A DNA stretch of 64,000 nt from Varanus komodoensis (GCF_004798865.1 NW_025336598.1:32362716-32426715); one strand, 5' to 3'; numbered from the stretch's first letter, positions 36,346-48,017 are shown. Notes: generated from the letters alone by a model not told the origin. A program made the numbers and translations.

Positions 36346-37916
36346 TGTAGGGTGGATCAGCAAAGAAATGTGCACCCAGAAAGCTGTTTTACATACTGAT
36401 TTTCCTTGGCAGATTAGAGAAATTTGGGGGTTTTAGGTCAAAGAAGTGCTGGATTAATTAGTGCAAAATGGATTCTGAGACTTTAACACAGTGTCCAAAA
36501 CTATTTGAGCCTCTTAAACCAAAAGGGTTGTCTTCCTTACCAGAGTTTCAGCACCCTGCCTATTTTATTGTCAGACGTAAATGTTCTGTGGGCATAGGTA
36601 CATCATTCACTAGGCATTCTCTTAGTTGCACTGCAAGATGACATATCATAATTGATAGCTTGTCAGCAGATCCCATCATTTCCCGTGTCTTGATATATAA
36701 AATGTACGTACTGCAATGCATTTCAAGCAACGTGTACATCATTAGAGTCAATCATCTTGAAAAAGGATCTTGGCATGAGTTCCATTTAATACTCCACTAA
36801 GTGGGAGGCTTTGACTTTGGAACAGGAAATGCGTTGTGCCACCACAGCTTGCATCCCATGGGCAGAGAGGCTGCCGAACTCCACCTGGTCTGCAAGTAGC
36901 CACAACTCTGTGAGGAAGAAGGTGCTATGATAGATTTCCATGGGCTCATTTGTACCCCGAAGCCAATGTCCGCAACCGTCTGGTTCAGGAAAGCTTTTAA
37001 GCCTGACCTCATCCACAAAGACGAGAGCTTGGGTCCTCTGCACTGTGGATGCAGTTCTGCAAGGAATCCTAGTCGTGGGAAAGGAGCCTCTTGGAGAAGG
37101 TCCCCAAAGCTAGAACAGCCTCTGGTAGCCTTCTCTGGAGGCCTGTGTCCTCCATGCTAGTCAGCCTCACCAAGGGCCAAGGCAGCTGCTTCCCCTCCTG
37201 TGTGGGTTCTTCACCCCCCTGTGAGCTGCGCTGCATCATGTGGCCGTGGCTGATTTGAAAGTGCAACCCCGACCCAGGCAGTTAAGGACTGTGACGTGCT
37301 GTGCAAACCCAGCTCGCATGGGCTATTCAGGGGCCAAACAACCCTCACACAACCCTACTACTAACTGAGGGTTATGCAAAGGTTAGTTGCCCCTTGGATA
37401 GTGCATGCTCGCCAGGTTTGCATACCATGCCAGTTGCCCTGATTGGGCAGTTGTATTAAACGCAGCAGCCGCACATGCCCAGCACACATCGCAACTCATT
37501 GTGAGTGAACTGGCCCAGCGGGCCCTTGCTGAGCCCTGTGGGGAGGGGGCCATCCCTTGCACGTTCCAGTCTGCTCAGATCTGATGCCAAGGAGGAGACA
37601 GAAGAGCAAAGGGGGATGCAGCACTTGATGGTTTCAGGATACCTCATGAAGTTTCTCAGAAAGAGCATGAGAATCTTCCTGCCTAGGAAAGAAGGAGACC
37701 TCCTTGACCCAGTCAGGTGTCAGCAGGGGAAGCGGACGGACCAGTCACGAAGTGTCCAGGGTCCCCGTGGTCCCGCCCTCCAGCAGCAGGAGCCTCCCTA
37801 AGGGTGGAGGGAGGAGCTTTACTGAAAGGGAGGGAAGGAAGGCGTTGCCGTTTGCATTCACCTTTTGAAAGGGCAGAAGCTCCTCCCACATCTTGCGGAA
37901 GGCGCTGCTTTGATTT
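36346..37916. other. unassigned DNA
   Basis: About 1.5 kb with no recognisable repeat family or gene. 37000-37800 is GC-richer with overlapping accidental frames. Confidence 0.35.
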
Positions 37917-38143
37917 CTAGTGGTTAAGAGCACAGAACTGAATGAGACTCAGGTGATCTGGCTTCTAGACCCCACTCAGCCATGGGGCCAACTGGGTGAC
38001 TTTGGCCCAGCCGCAGACTCTCACTCCAGGCTACCTCACAGGGTTGTTGTTGTGGGGGTAACAGGAGGAGGAGGCTGTGAGCCACTTTGAGTTCCTTGCA
38101 AGAAAAAAGGTGGGATATAAATCAAATAAAGAGATAAATAAAA
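37917..38143 (+). mobile_element. tRNA-derived squamate SINE
   Basis: 'tagtggttaagagcacag', 'cttctagaccccactcagcc', 'gactttggcccagccgcaga', 'ctacctcacagggttgttgt', 'gagccactttgagttccttg' and 'ggtgggatataaatcaaata' run in order. This is one of the best-preserved SINE copies. The extreme 5' bases are missing. Confidence 0.9.
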
Positions 38144-38289
38144 CTATTCTGTAACTAGTTAAGCTTCAACAAAAGACCTGCACTTCTGAGGTTTTGTTTT
38201 GAGTCTGACGTAAGAGTGGGAAAGAGGGAAGGGCTGGTCCATGGCAAGCCCCTTTCTTTGCTAGCACAGCCAGTTCTGTCCTAGTCTGA
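38144..38289. other. unassigned DNA
   Basis: Short spacer between a SINE and a LINE fragment. Confidence 0.35.
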
Positions 38290-38840
38290 CTTCACAGCCC
38301 GGGTGCCACCACTGAAAGGGCCTCGTTTCCAGTCAGGATCCTGCCATAGCAGCTCAGGTCAGGAATTCGCTCCTTCCACCTTGGATTTCCTGGTCCAGCC
38401 ATGGCCGACTTGTCTCCCGCCGGATGTTGTTGCACTGCAGCTCCTTTTGGCCCCAGCCAGCATAGCCTGTGGTGAGTTGTGGTCATCTGAATCCTTCCTC
38501 CATGCTCCCCCACCAGATCGAGTGAGTCCAGTGTGGAGAGGGCCCTTTCGGTGGGAGCACCCTGCCTATGGGATGCCCTCCCAAGGGCGGCTCGCCTGGT
38601 GCCTACCTTTGGTTTTCGCAGCACTAAATGAGGCCATTTTTATTGTCCCTAGGATTTGAAGAACTTCTCCGTGCTTTTAGATCACCGTCTGTTTAGTGCC
38701 GCCATCTTTCCTCATTTATGTGTCACAGACCTCTTCCATTTTGCTGCGAATTTTATCTTGATTTTATTATGTGCTTTTTATTGATTGTTCTGCTGTTTGA
38801 ATTTTGCTTTAATGTACTGTACACTGTGCAGAGAAATGGT
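38290..38840 (+). mobile_element. L2-like LINE fragment, sense, decayed
   Basis: The ORF2 C-terminal landmarks 'agggccctttcggtgggagc' (RAFSVGAP-like), 'tatgggatgccctcccaagg' (LWDALPRE-like) and 'cttcgcagcactaaatgagg' are in order. They are followed by a T-rich 3' UTR ('ttttattatgtgctttttat'). The 5' limit is uncertain because 38290-38500 is only loosely LINE-like. Confidence 0.6.
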
Positions 38841-39045
38841 CAGTCCAGCCACATGTAGAGGATGGAATGTTGCTCACGCCTCTCCTGGACCCTCCGCAAG
38901 AGCATGTTCTCTCCTCTCATTACAAGAGGCTAAAATCAGGCTCCATCTAGATAGCTTCCCCGTGCCTGACTTCTGCTTACACTGGATTAAAATATGCAGG
39001 GAGAAAAATTTCTTTGCATGGATCTATAGGTAGTGCTTCCAAATG

Positions 39046-39047
<2 letters not shown>
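38841..39047. other. unassigned DNA
   Basis: Spacer between a LINE fragment and the microsatellite next to the assembly gap. Confidence 0.35.
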
Positions 39048-39113
<66 letters not shown>

Positions 39114-39119
39114 TGTGTG
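39048..39119. repeat. (CT)n(GT)n microsatellite, left side of gap
   Basis: About 49 bp of CT units pass directly into about 23 bp of GT units and then hit the run of N. Confidence 0.97.
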
Positions 39120-39219
39120 NNNNNNNNNNNNNNNNNNNNNNNNNNNNNNNNNNNNNNNNNNNNNNNNNNNNNNNNNNNNNNNNNNNNNNNNNNNNNNNNN
39201 NNNNNNNNNNNNNNNNNNN
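39120..39219. other. assembly gap (100 N)
   Basis: Exactly 100 N, the usual placeholder for a gap of unknown size. Sequence on both sides is microsatellite. Open frames reported through it are meaningless. Confidence 0.99.

Positions 39220-39266
<47 letters not shown>
39220..39266. repeat. (AG)n microsatellite, right side of gap
   Basis: About 47 bp of AG units. The strand sense is opposite to the CT tract left of the gap. Confidence 0.97.
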
Positions 39267-39270
<4 letters not shown>

Positions 39271-39954
39271 CCCACTTCAGTCACAGAATTTTATAAGAGG
39301 TCCAGACAGTGTCATCTTCCATTTGCAGCCCTACTGCATCTTCCATCTTTTTTCCTCACCACAGAAAATCCACTAAGGAAAGAAAGATGGAACAGCTGTG
39401 CAATGACTTCTGACTGGGAGAGCTAGGAACTTTCACTTGGGAGCACCCAGGGAATGTATCTGTGTGTGCGCTTGAACCATTTCAGTTTTGGCACTTTTGC
39501 CCCTAACAGTCTTGGAGTGAATGAAATGAAGCAGACCTTGCTTCCAAATTACTGTGAGGCACAGCATATGAAAAAGTGGACTGTGGAGGTGTTTATTGAT
39601 CTGTTGTCAACCGAAAGCCGTTCATCTGAGGTGAGTTCAATATCCTAGTTGTCTCCATGAAAAATAGTGGCTTTGCCAAGAGGAAAGTATATTCCTGACC
39701 ATGTTCATTACAGAAACAACAAAGAAGAGGGATGAAAATCCTCAATGGGTGCTATTAGCATCAGCTCTTTCTATGCATTTGCAAAGCATTTTTGCACTTC
39801 TGTCAACATACAGATATTGTACATTCCCTGTATTTGGAGCGCTGCTTAGTGCAAGATACAGCAGTGGGATTATTCACTGGAAGTAGATACATAGAAAAAC
39901 TGTTTTTTCCTAACAGTTACACCAGTTCCTCTCAGTCTGTTTCCAAACTCATTT
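39267..39954. other. unassigned DNA
   Basis: No repeat family or gene recognised. Confidence 0.35.
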
Positions 39955-40145
39955 CAGTGAGTTGGTTTCAGTCTACAAAGTGCTGAACAGCAAGAGTTAG
40001 TTGAAGGATGCCAGTTCCTCTGTGAACCTGCCTAGATATTAAGACCTGCTTCTACAGCCTTGCTTAAGGTCCCGCCAGACTTCTCAGGTGAGGCAAATGG
40101 ATAAAGGAGACAGAGCCTTCTCCGCAACTGATTTACCATAATGAA
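39955..40145 (+). mobile_element. L2-like LINE fragment, sense, old
   Basis: 'tctacaaagtgctgaacagc' (YKALNG-like), 'gaacctgcctagatattaag' and 'gagacagagccttctccgca' (RAFS-like) follow ORF2 C-terminal order. Strongly diverged, with no open frame across it. Confidence 0.5.
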
Positions 40146-42417
40146 TGCTTCAGTAGGAAGGATATACAAGGGGTGGACAACGGACTAAATCTTTAGCAAC
40201 ATCTCTAGCATTTCTCCCCATGAAAGGGATGCCTGACTCCATCTTTGTTTTCTTTTCAGGACCAAAAGAAACATTTTTGGTCCATAATTTGATGTTTGTA
40301 CCTTATTTAATTGGTCCACTGTGTCTTGTCTTAATGTGAGTTAGGAGACGGGGTTCTTTCTGTTAGAGGAAACATAGAACGGACATTATCGCAGTGTAAG
40401 AGGAATCATCTTTCTTCAAGGCAAAGCTCTTTAGGAATGCTCAAACTAAGTCACATGAAATAGGAATGTCCAGGGATACAAACACCACAGCTGGCCTTAA
40501 TTGTGTCCAGATGTCTTTCACTCTTTGGTCAATCTCAGTTTTTAAGGCCTGACCATGAGTGATGGAGCTGAGGCCTTGTACCATCCTGGGAATCCCTCTA
40601 AGAGGTATTGCCTCCTGAAGCCCCTCTGTTGAATTGAAACTTCAGTCACATGATAGGAATGTTCTTCAGGGATTCTGCCAGCTATTCGGAAGAGCAAAAA
40701 ACTAATACTAAAAGACAGGAACAGCAAGTTGCCAAGAGACCCTCGGTATGGCTACATGCCTACCCTCTAGTGTAGCAGGTCTTGTGGCTGAAGGAAGATA
40801 GAAAAGCAAGAGATGAAGGAAGGGGACAAGGAGCCTACCCAAGAAGGTGGATATAAAGTTGGCCTGTCCTGTGTGGAGCTGCCTGCTGACAGGGATTAGG
40901 AAAAGGCCAGGCTATCTTTTGCTGAAGGGCTGCAAAGGAAGAAGTGCGTTCAAGAGCTGCTGAGATGAACTGCAGCTTCTGGAGACAATGAAATGCTTGC
41001 AAACAGAGTTGCTGCTGTCGTCCTGCACTCTCCTGCACAAATGGTTGTAAGTTAGCATCTGTGTTTTTTTCCCTCGAACAGTGCAATATTACTTTATAGG
41101 ACTGAGAGGGACCTTCAGTGCTGGACTCCAAATGTCCACACAGAATTTTTGCAGTGGATTGTAGAAAGGGATGGAGAAAATCTCACCAAGAGATCAACTG
41201 AATGTTCATGAGTGCTGTCCCTGAAGGGTCATTGCACTGTTGCCCAAACCATAACTGGCAAATGGTATGTCATAGTGAAGGCCATGACAACATCTCAGGA
41301 TGAAAAGCAGTGCGCTCTAGATGCTAGTGAACCTGCAGCTTGATACAGCTGAAGGTGCCCACAGCAAGACAGTTGGGTCTGCAGCAGCTAAGTACATCTT
41401 CGTGCACGTACCTTCCTTGGTCACAGGTGGGCTGTCTGTTAATGTAGGCAAGAAGTCTGGGTTGGGGACTCTCTACCCACGATAATCAGGAATCTTCTGT
41501 CGCTCTACTCTGCTCCTGATGTCCACTTCATGAAGGAACCTGAAGAGAAGGCAGTTGCCTGGTTTCTTGCCTTCCTCCTTGAGGAATGTAATTTCCTTTC
41601 TTTTGCCCTTGCAGTCTTCAGTAGCAGCAATCCACACTGTCAATATAGAAAAGCTGACGATGTTGGTAAAATCAAAGTTGTTGGCAATGATATTTACTTA
41701 AAGGGTGGGTGAAGGCTTAAAAATGAAGCTTTTACACAGCCAGATGGAGCAGAAACACTGAAGGGAGTTCAGCTGGTAAAGCACAAGAAGGGAAGAGAGG
41801 AAACCTACAGTATGTATCTGAGAGAACAGATGTTGGTGCTGTCTTTATTGAAGTAGTTGGGTTTTCTTTTTTCATTCTTGAATCAACTCTTTGGAGTTGA
41901 TACTGATCTAGTTGTTTCTGGTTATGAAACATTTTGTCACTTTGCATCCTTCAGTAAACCTGGAAGCTGCTCCTAAGGTACTAGGAACAGACCTCAATTT
42001 GGCAGAACTCTCCCTAAAATCCACGGAGATATTTTAATTTGACAGTATCAGAGATGTTTGCCCTATTTGGTCTAATTCTTCCATTACCAAAAATACAAAA
42101 CTGTGACAACACTTATGGTGTGATTGCTAGCAGCTAATTCTGACGTTGAAGGTCTCATCAGCACAAATGTCATGCTGAAGTCCATATCCAAAACAGTTGA
42201 GTCAGAAAATACCTTTCCATTGATCACAATATGCCACCTCTTCTTAATGGTGTTCAAGGGCATCAAGCTCTTACAAATGACGAAAGACAAGCACAGAACC
42301 AAAAGCACAGCTAGAGCAAGTGAGCAGACACAGTTTTAAAAAAGTTACTCAGGGACCTCCATGCAACACTGCTCATCCCCCCCCTCCCGCCCCCAGTCTC
42401 AGTTGGTGAGATCTGCC
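40146..42417. other. unassigned DNA, possibly remnants of something coding
   Basis: About 2.3 kb free of recognised repeats. Several minus-strand stretches look protein-like without matching a family I know, for example around 41600 (TVWIAATEDCKGKRKEITF) and around 42150-42250 (KRWHIVINGKVFSDSTVLDM). They do not form one frame and no clear exon pair was found. This could be a decayed gene or retrocopy, or chance. Confidence 0.25.
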
Positions 42418-42445
42418 ATTTTATTATTATTAATAATAATAAAAT
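42418..42445. repeat. 28-bp perfect AT palindrome
   Basis: ATTTTATTATTATT is followed directly by its reverse complement AATAATAATAAAAT with no loop. The shape comes from an ATT repeat meeting an AAT repeat. Confidence 0.9.
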
Positions 42446-42759
42446 AATAATAATAGTTATAGTGCAAGTGGCATTATGTCACATGACAAAATTCTGCATT
42501 TGTCTTTGTGGTGGCATTTCCCACTGTTGCATATTTATATATACTGTTGATATGCACATGGATAAATAGTCAGGTAAGAGGTCCCAATAATACACAAATT
42601 ATGAAAACTCAGTAAGGTCTATAAGTTTATGATGACTGAAAGGAAGTAGGAAGCATCTTCATATTCCATTCTTTCTCATTGTATTTATTTAAGAAATAGA
42701 TAAGAAAGAAAGATGAATGAATGAACGAACAGAGCGTATTCCCAACTGCCGCTGCACAT
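42446..42759. other. AT-rich unassigned DNA
   Basis: Continues with imperfect (AAT)n to 42455 and a GAAA/GAAT-type tract near 42695-42732. No gene recognised. Confidence 0.4.
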
Positions 42760-43120
42760 TTTTTGCCACTACACAAAATGTGTCCTGCTGCACATTAGAA
42801 TAAACCTTGCAAGATAATTATGAAGAAGAGGCAAAGGCAGCTTAGACTTAAGCGAATCGCTTAGCAACTGAAAAGCCTCTGTACACTCATTAGCAGATGT
42901 TGACCCCGTGCCTTGTGCTGCTTTGCCTCTGTCAGCAGACATGACTGACACCGCAAACAGTCGGAGGAGAGGAGAGGTGACGGCAGCCACCTTCACCTGC
43001 ACTGCAAGGGGCTCCCGTAAGCTTGAGTTTTCCATCTAGATTTCAGCTGAACTTTCTTCCTCCAGCCACAAGTGGCTCTTATTGCTAATGCCCTAATTCT
43101 GCTGGGAATAATTTACCAGA
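42760..43120. promoter_or_regulatory. candidate regulatory element with RFX-like and palindromic sites
   Basis: Repeat-free. It holds TAAGCGAATCGCTTA (42849-42863), an imperfect 15-bp dyad with 7-bp arms around one central base, overlapping an RFX-like CTTAGCAAC. 'aagataattatgaag' and 'attgctaatgccctaat' are homeodomain-like. CpGs are retained. Conservation untested. Confidence 0.3.
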
Positions 43121-43759
43121 AGCCATTAGGTTGCTGTCACAACTTCCTTGACTTTCCCTTGCAGCATCATGGTTGCAGCAGCCGCGTGCAAAAGGTTTCC
43201 AGGACTGCACCTTGTTATGACGCAGTTTGAAATTATAATTTGAATGTTGCCTGAGTACAAACAAAGCAATATGTTTGCTGGGGCCTTGAGGGAGAGCAGA
43301 ATCAGCGAGGGACCAGCACTGATGGATGGTTTCTGCCCACTTCCTGCAGGTGCATCAGCTTCCAGCTTGCTGGAGAGAACGAGGTAGTGGCTGGGATATT
43401 TGCTGGGATCTTGAGGCAATATGGACTCAACTGGGGACCAGTTTGTTTCCGCCAATTCCTTCCAGCTTGCTGGAGACACAAGCCTGTGGTATGAGCTGAA
43501 GGACAATAGCCAAAGGACTCTTTCCCTGCGAATCAGTTCCTAAGGATGTCATTACTAGAAAGCCTGAATAGGTACCTGGAAAGGATTACATGGGCCATGT
43601 GGGGAAAACTTGGGGGAGCTACTTCAGTGCAATGAAGGGTAGAGGGAGAGAGAGTGTTGGAAGGAGGGCTATGCAGGTGGGGGGAATGCAGCCTATCCAG
43701 TTAATGACCGCCGTACTCTGGCTTTCCTGGCACCTACAGGTTAGTCTTTCCTAACTGTG
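43121..43759. other. unassigned DNA around a diverged duplication
   Basis: Apart from the duplication at 43273-43480, nothing was recognised. Confidence 0.35.
43273..43480. repeat. diverged tandem duplication, about 126-bp offset
   Basis: Unit 1 (43273-43378) and unit 2 (about 43398-43480) share, in order, 'tttgctggg..cttgagg', 'ggaccag', 'ttc.gcc.a.ttcct' and 'ttccagcttgctggaga'. Unit 2 is shorter. The unit is unrelated to the repeat families in the window. Confidence 0.65.
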
Positions 43760-45330
43760 CCCACGGGAGTACTTGGTTCAGCATCAGGGTAGACTGGAGG
43801 GGCAGGGAAGGGGATTGCTTTGGCTTGTAAGAATTTGCTCTACTCCGCAGGCTCCCTGTCCTGGTCTGGAGTGTTCGCCTCTTGTGCTAGGCCAGTGGGA
43901 CAGATTTGGAATTCTCTTGATGTGCAGCCCACCCTGCTGCTCAACAGTGTCCCTGTGTGAGCCGATGGAAGTGGTCCCAGATGTGATGCTGAGATGAGAT
44001 GTGAAGCCAGCAAGAAAGGGATAACCGGCTAGGTCAGGCAGGTCATTAATGCCTCTTTGCAAGAGCAAGTGGTCTGTAATGCCTGAAAGAGGCAATGATG
44101 AGACCATTTCTGAAGAAACTTTCCTTTGACCCAGAAGATCTGAACAACTTTAGGCCAGCAGCAAATCTTTCTTTCCTGAGCAAGGTTCCAGACAGCATGC
44201 CTGCCAATCAACTCCAGGTACTTTTGGATGCGGTTGATTACTTGGATCCATTTCAGTCATGGTTCAGAGCTGATTTTGGCATGGAAACTGCCAAAACCAG
44301 CCTTAGCTGTTCCATATGATGACCTGTGCTGGGAGCAAGAGAGGGACAGCGCGACCCTGTTAATACTGCTGGACCTTTCCACAGTGTTCGGTGCCATTGA
44401 CCATGATGTCCTTCTGGGACAACTGTCTAAGTGGGAGTGTGGGGGGATGGCGTTGCAGTTGTTACACTACTCCTTGGGGGGTCATCTCCAAAAGCTAATA
44501 TTTTTCAGCTCTGTGGATTCTCCAGCATGACCCCCATGCTATTAAACATCTACATAAAACTGCTGAGTGGGGTAATCTGGAGTTTTGGAGTGTGCTGCCA
44601 TCGGCATGCAGATGACGTGCAGCTCCTTTTCATCATCAGCAAGTGAGGCTGTGGATGTAAGCCAGTGTGTGGCTATTAGAACGGACGGGATGAGGGCTAG
44701 CAAGCTGAAATTCAGTCCAGACAAGACTAGGATGCTGTTGGTAGGGGTCCTGCTTGACTGAATGGGAGGGGGTGTTCAATCTGTTCTACCTGGGGTCACA
44801 CTCCCCCTGAAGGAGCAGGTTCGCAGTGTTGGGGATGCTTCTTGACCCATCTTTGTCACTCAAGGCTCAGGTGGCCTCAGTGGCCTGGAGTGCCTTCTGC
44901 CAGCTCCGGCTGGTGGCCCAGCTGTGCCCCTACCTGGACAGGGACAATCTACCCTCAGGAACCTACACTCTGATAACCTCTAAGTTAGATCACTACAATG
45001 CACTATCCATGGGACTGTGGCCAAATCCATCATCCCTTCAGTGCCAGGTTAAGATAGCGCTTTTTTCCAAGGCTTTTAATGACTTACCTGGCCACTCAGA
45101 GGCTTGCGGGGGGAGGGGGGGAATCACTACCTGTTTCGCAGAGTTGCTCTTTTGTCATTCCTTGTTTTGTGTGTTTTTACCATCTATTTTTGGCCGTGTA
45201 AAACCTTTTGATGATTCTTTCTGATTTTTCTGATATTTTATTGTATTGTTATCATTTGTTTTTATGGATTGGTAAACCACCAAGAGAGCTTTGACTGAGA
45301 AGAGGTATAGAATTGTTGTGAGCCTCTCAG
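43760..45330 (+). mobile_element. L2-like LINE with reverse-transcriptase region, decayed
   Basis: This is the only L2-like copy here that still shows the reverse-transcriptase core. Visible blocks in order: RPFLKKLSFDPEDLNNFRPA (44103-44160), LDPFQSWFRADFGMETA, ATLLILLDLSTVFGAIDHDV (catalytic block with the first Asp), and RHADDVQL in place of the usual YADDTQL. Then come VGMLLDPSLSLKAQVASVAW, the C-terminal 'LDHYNAL' block, and a 3' UTR ending near 'gagaagaggtatagaattg'. The reading frame is interrupted at several points and an internal deletion removes part of the C-terminal domain. The 5' limit is uncertain; 43760-44030 only loosely resembles L2. Confidence 0.85.
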
Positions 45331-46552
45331 ACAGCACAGAAATGACAACAACAACAACAACAACAGTGATAGTAGTAAGCAAACCCACACAAATAAAAAC
45401 TGTGCTTCTATATTGTGGAGCCCAAGCACATCAGACGGAAGGCTCAGCTTGAGCTCTTCTTGGGAACAGCCTAGCTTAGCACATTCAGGATATCTTTGAG
45501 TGTGGGAACTTCCTCGCCCCTGTATTCCGAACCTTTGAGTTGGCTTTAAGTCTTCAGTGGACACATCAGTAAAGGTCTAACACCACCCTTCAGAAATAAA
45601 TGGTAGAAACACCTGTATGGTACGATGTCGTTGATGCAAGAATTTGGACATCAGAGCCACCTTGCTGCAAGAAGAACAGAACTGCTGTGAGAATATTTTC
45701 AAACAGATGGAAAGTGATCTAAATAATTCTTTCACTCCAACAAAGGCAGGAAAATCATAGCAGGGTATTTTCACGTAAACAATTGCTTTTGGTCCTACTA
45801 TATGAAAGAAAATATTGTTTCCTTTAACAAAAGAAGAAGAAATTTCACATGTATTCAAATTTCATGCCTGATTTCACCCAAGACCCTTCTGCTGCTTCCA
45901 ACACAGGATCTTCTTTTCCCTCCTGCAAAATACAAAAGATTATATCCTTGGATGAAATAATCATGCTCATAAAAAGACAAGATTCAGCTACCATTATTCA
46001 TGCCAAGTAGTAACTTCCACATAGCTACAGTGATAACTAATGACACCGAGGACTGGAGTAGCACTCAAAGTGGCAAAGGATATACAGCCTGGAACAAGGA
46101 AGAATAATTTGTCCTCTTTTTAATGTATTCAGATTTTTTTTTCAAATTAGATTATTAACAGCAAAGGAACATCAGTGGTGCTCACCTTCAGAACCCTTGA
46201 AATACAGCCACACGGCCCTCCATGACTACGAGAAGTTAGATACGCTGCCCAGCTCTTCTCAACTAGCACCTCTGGGGTTCCCCAGGTTGGCCTCCTGGCC
46301 CCGGAGCAGCCTCCCCCGGCCCCAGTGGCCTCTGCTGCACCTCTGCCGCAGGCTCGAGGTCCAATAGATGTCTGGTGGTGCGTTTTGCTGCCCCGCACCC
46401 GGCTGAAGTACATGTGGGGATGTGAAAGTGTTCGTTCAAAAACTTGCCAGCCACTCTTCTTTATGCAGTATCCTCAAACCTGTTTTCAGCTATTGCAAAT
46501 TCACTTCAACCAAAGGGAATATTCTAATTTAGGAAGATCTGGGCTTCAGGTG
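45331..46552. other. unassigned DNA with short (ACA)n
   Basis: An ACA repeat lies at 45345-45366. The minus-strand frame at 45577-45858 (VKGNNIFFHIVGPKAIVYVK) is protein-like but matches nothing I know and has no clear partner. 46200-46400 is GC-rich without a recognised feature. Confidence 0.3.
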
Positions 46553-46806
46553 AAATAAATTTATTTATTTAATTACATTTATATCCCCCCCCTTTTTTTA
46601 TAAAGAACTCAAAGTGGCATACATCATTCTCCTCCTGCTGTACTCAGACTTATCCCCACCACAACAACCCTGTGAGGTAGGTTGGGCGGAGAGGCCATGA
46701 CTGGCCCAAAGTCCCCCAGGTGGCTCCATGGCTGAGTGGGGACTAGAGCCGACATCATCCAGGTCCCAGTCCCACGCTCTTAACCACTACACCACACTGT
46801 CTCTTA
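46553..46806 (-). mobile_element. tRNA-derived squamate SINE, near full length
   Basis: On the minus strand: 'acagtgtggtgtagtggtta' (A-box), 'ggctctagtccccactcagc' (B-box-like), 'gactttgggccagtcatggc', 'ctacctcacagggttgttgt', 'atgccactttgagttcttta' and a 'gggatataaatgtaattaaa' tail with TTTA repeats. The clearest complete copy in the window. Confidence 0.93.
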
Positions 46807-47204
46807 TTTTATTTTGCATAATTTTGAGGGAAGAATAATTTCCTGACTTGGCCTTGCATGAAATTCAGATAAACCCTAGCATTTCTAGATTTGCATATAG
46901 GTTAAAAATCACCTCTACATTTCATACAGGTTAGTGTCCTATCGGCCCTGACCTCGAGTCTTTTAAATGCCTAGCCACATGCCTGCTGCATTCCAGTGAA
47001 ATGTTGCTGCGATCTGATTCCAAGGGGTCCTCTAGTGACCAAGGCAGCTTTGCAGAGCATCCCATGTGGAGACCCCCACTCCTCAGTCTCTCACCCCAAA
47101 GGAAGCCAACAACTGCGAACAAAAGTCGTTCGATCTTCAAGGAAGCCCAGGGTAGCGCTCGAGGCCAAGGACTCTCCTGGCCTGGATATAAAACCCTAGC
47201 AGTT
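46807..47204. other. unassigned DNA
   Basis: Nothing recognised. Confidence 0.35.
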
Positions 47205-47340
47205 TTATTTATTAATTAATTTAATTCAAAATGATTGTATTTCGCTCTTTACAGTGTCTCAGGGCAGCGAAAACATAAATAAATCAGACACGGTGGCAAT
47301 AACATAAATAGATAAGACACGGTTGGTCCAGTCAAGTGTT
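47205..47340 (-). mobile_element. LINE/SINE 3' tail remnant, antisense
   Basis: A ttaatt-rich tract, then 'tgtatttcgctctttacagt' and 'gtctcagggcagcgaaaaca', fits the antisense tail shared by L2-like LINEs and their SINEs. No body is visible. Confidence 0.5.
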
Positions 47341-47813
47341 AGAATAGCTTGTCTCTTCTCTTAGCTCAGGACTGCTGTCCATTGTGCTGAACTGGCTGCA
47401 CTAGTGAAGAAGCAGCCAGCAGCCTCTCCTCACACCCTCTCACCTGAGCTGGCACTTCTCTGCCAAACATTCATGCATTCCTTTAATTTGGCCTCTGTTT
47501 TATTCTTATGTGCCTAATTTGTTCATTCCTATCAACATTCAGGAAGGCATAATGATTTAGACATTGATGGAATTCTGGGAAAGATCAGGATCATTGTAGG
47601 ATAGCAACCAGGAATGCCTGTCCCTGTATCTGGGCCATTCCCATTGATTTTACAGGGAAGAGCATACTCTGATTTGAAAGCCATAGTTAGATTTAAGATA
47701 GGATGTACCGTCTGAGAGAAGGAGGACATTTAGGGCTTCCTAAGTTCCTGCCCAGGCACATTGAAAAGTGCCCAGGAAAAAAAATGACCAGCTTCTGGAG
47801 CAGTAATGAAGTA
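47341..47813. other. unassigned DNA
   Basis: Nothing recognised. Confidence 0.35.
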
Positions 47814-47943
47814 CAGGCAGTCCCTGAGTTATGAACATCTGAGTTATGAACAACCAGTACTTACAAGCAAACTGCCATAAAGCCTATATTTTAAAAGATC
47901 ACTGCAAAAAATCATTGTCGTCGTCGTCGTCGTCGTCGTCATC

Positions 47944-48017
<74 letters not shown>

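Noticed and set aside
39024-39426. Frames with Leu-Ser and Arg-Glu repeats spanning the gap
   Set aside because: They are translations of dinucleotide repeats and N bases.
29993-48016. Tandem repeats as a CRISPR array or satellite
   Set aside because: These are simple microsatellites without unique spacers of constant length. A CRISPR array is not expected in vertebrate nuclear DNA.
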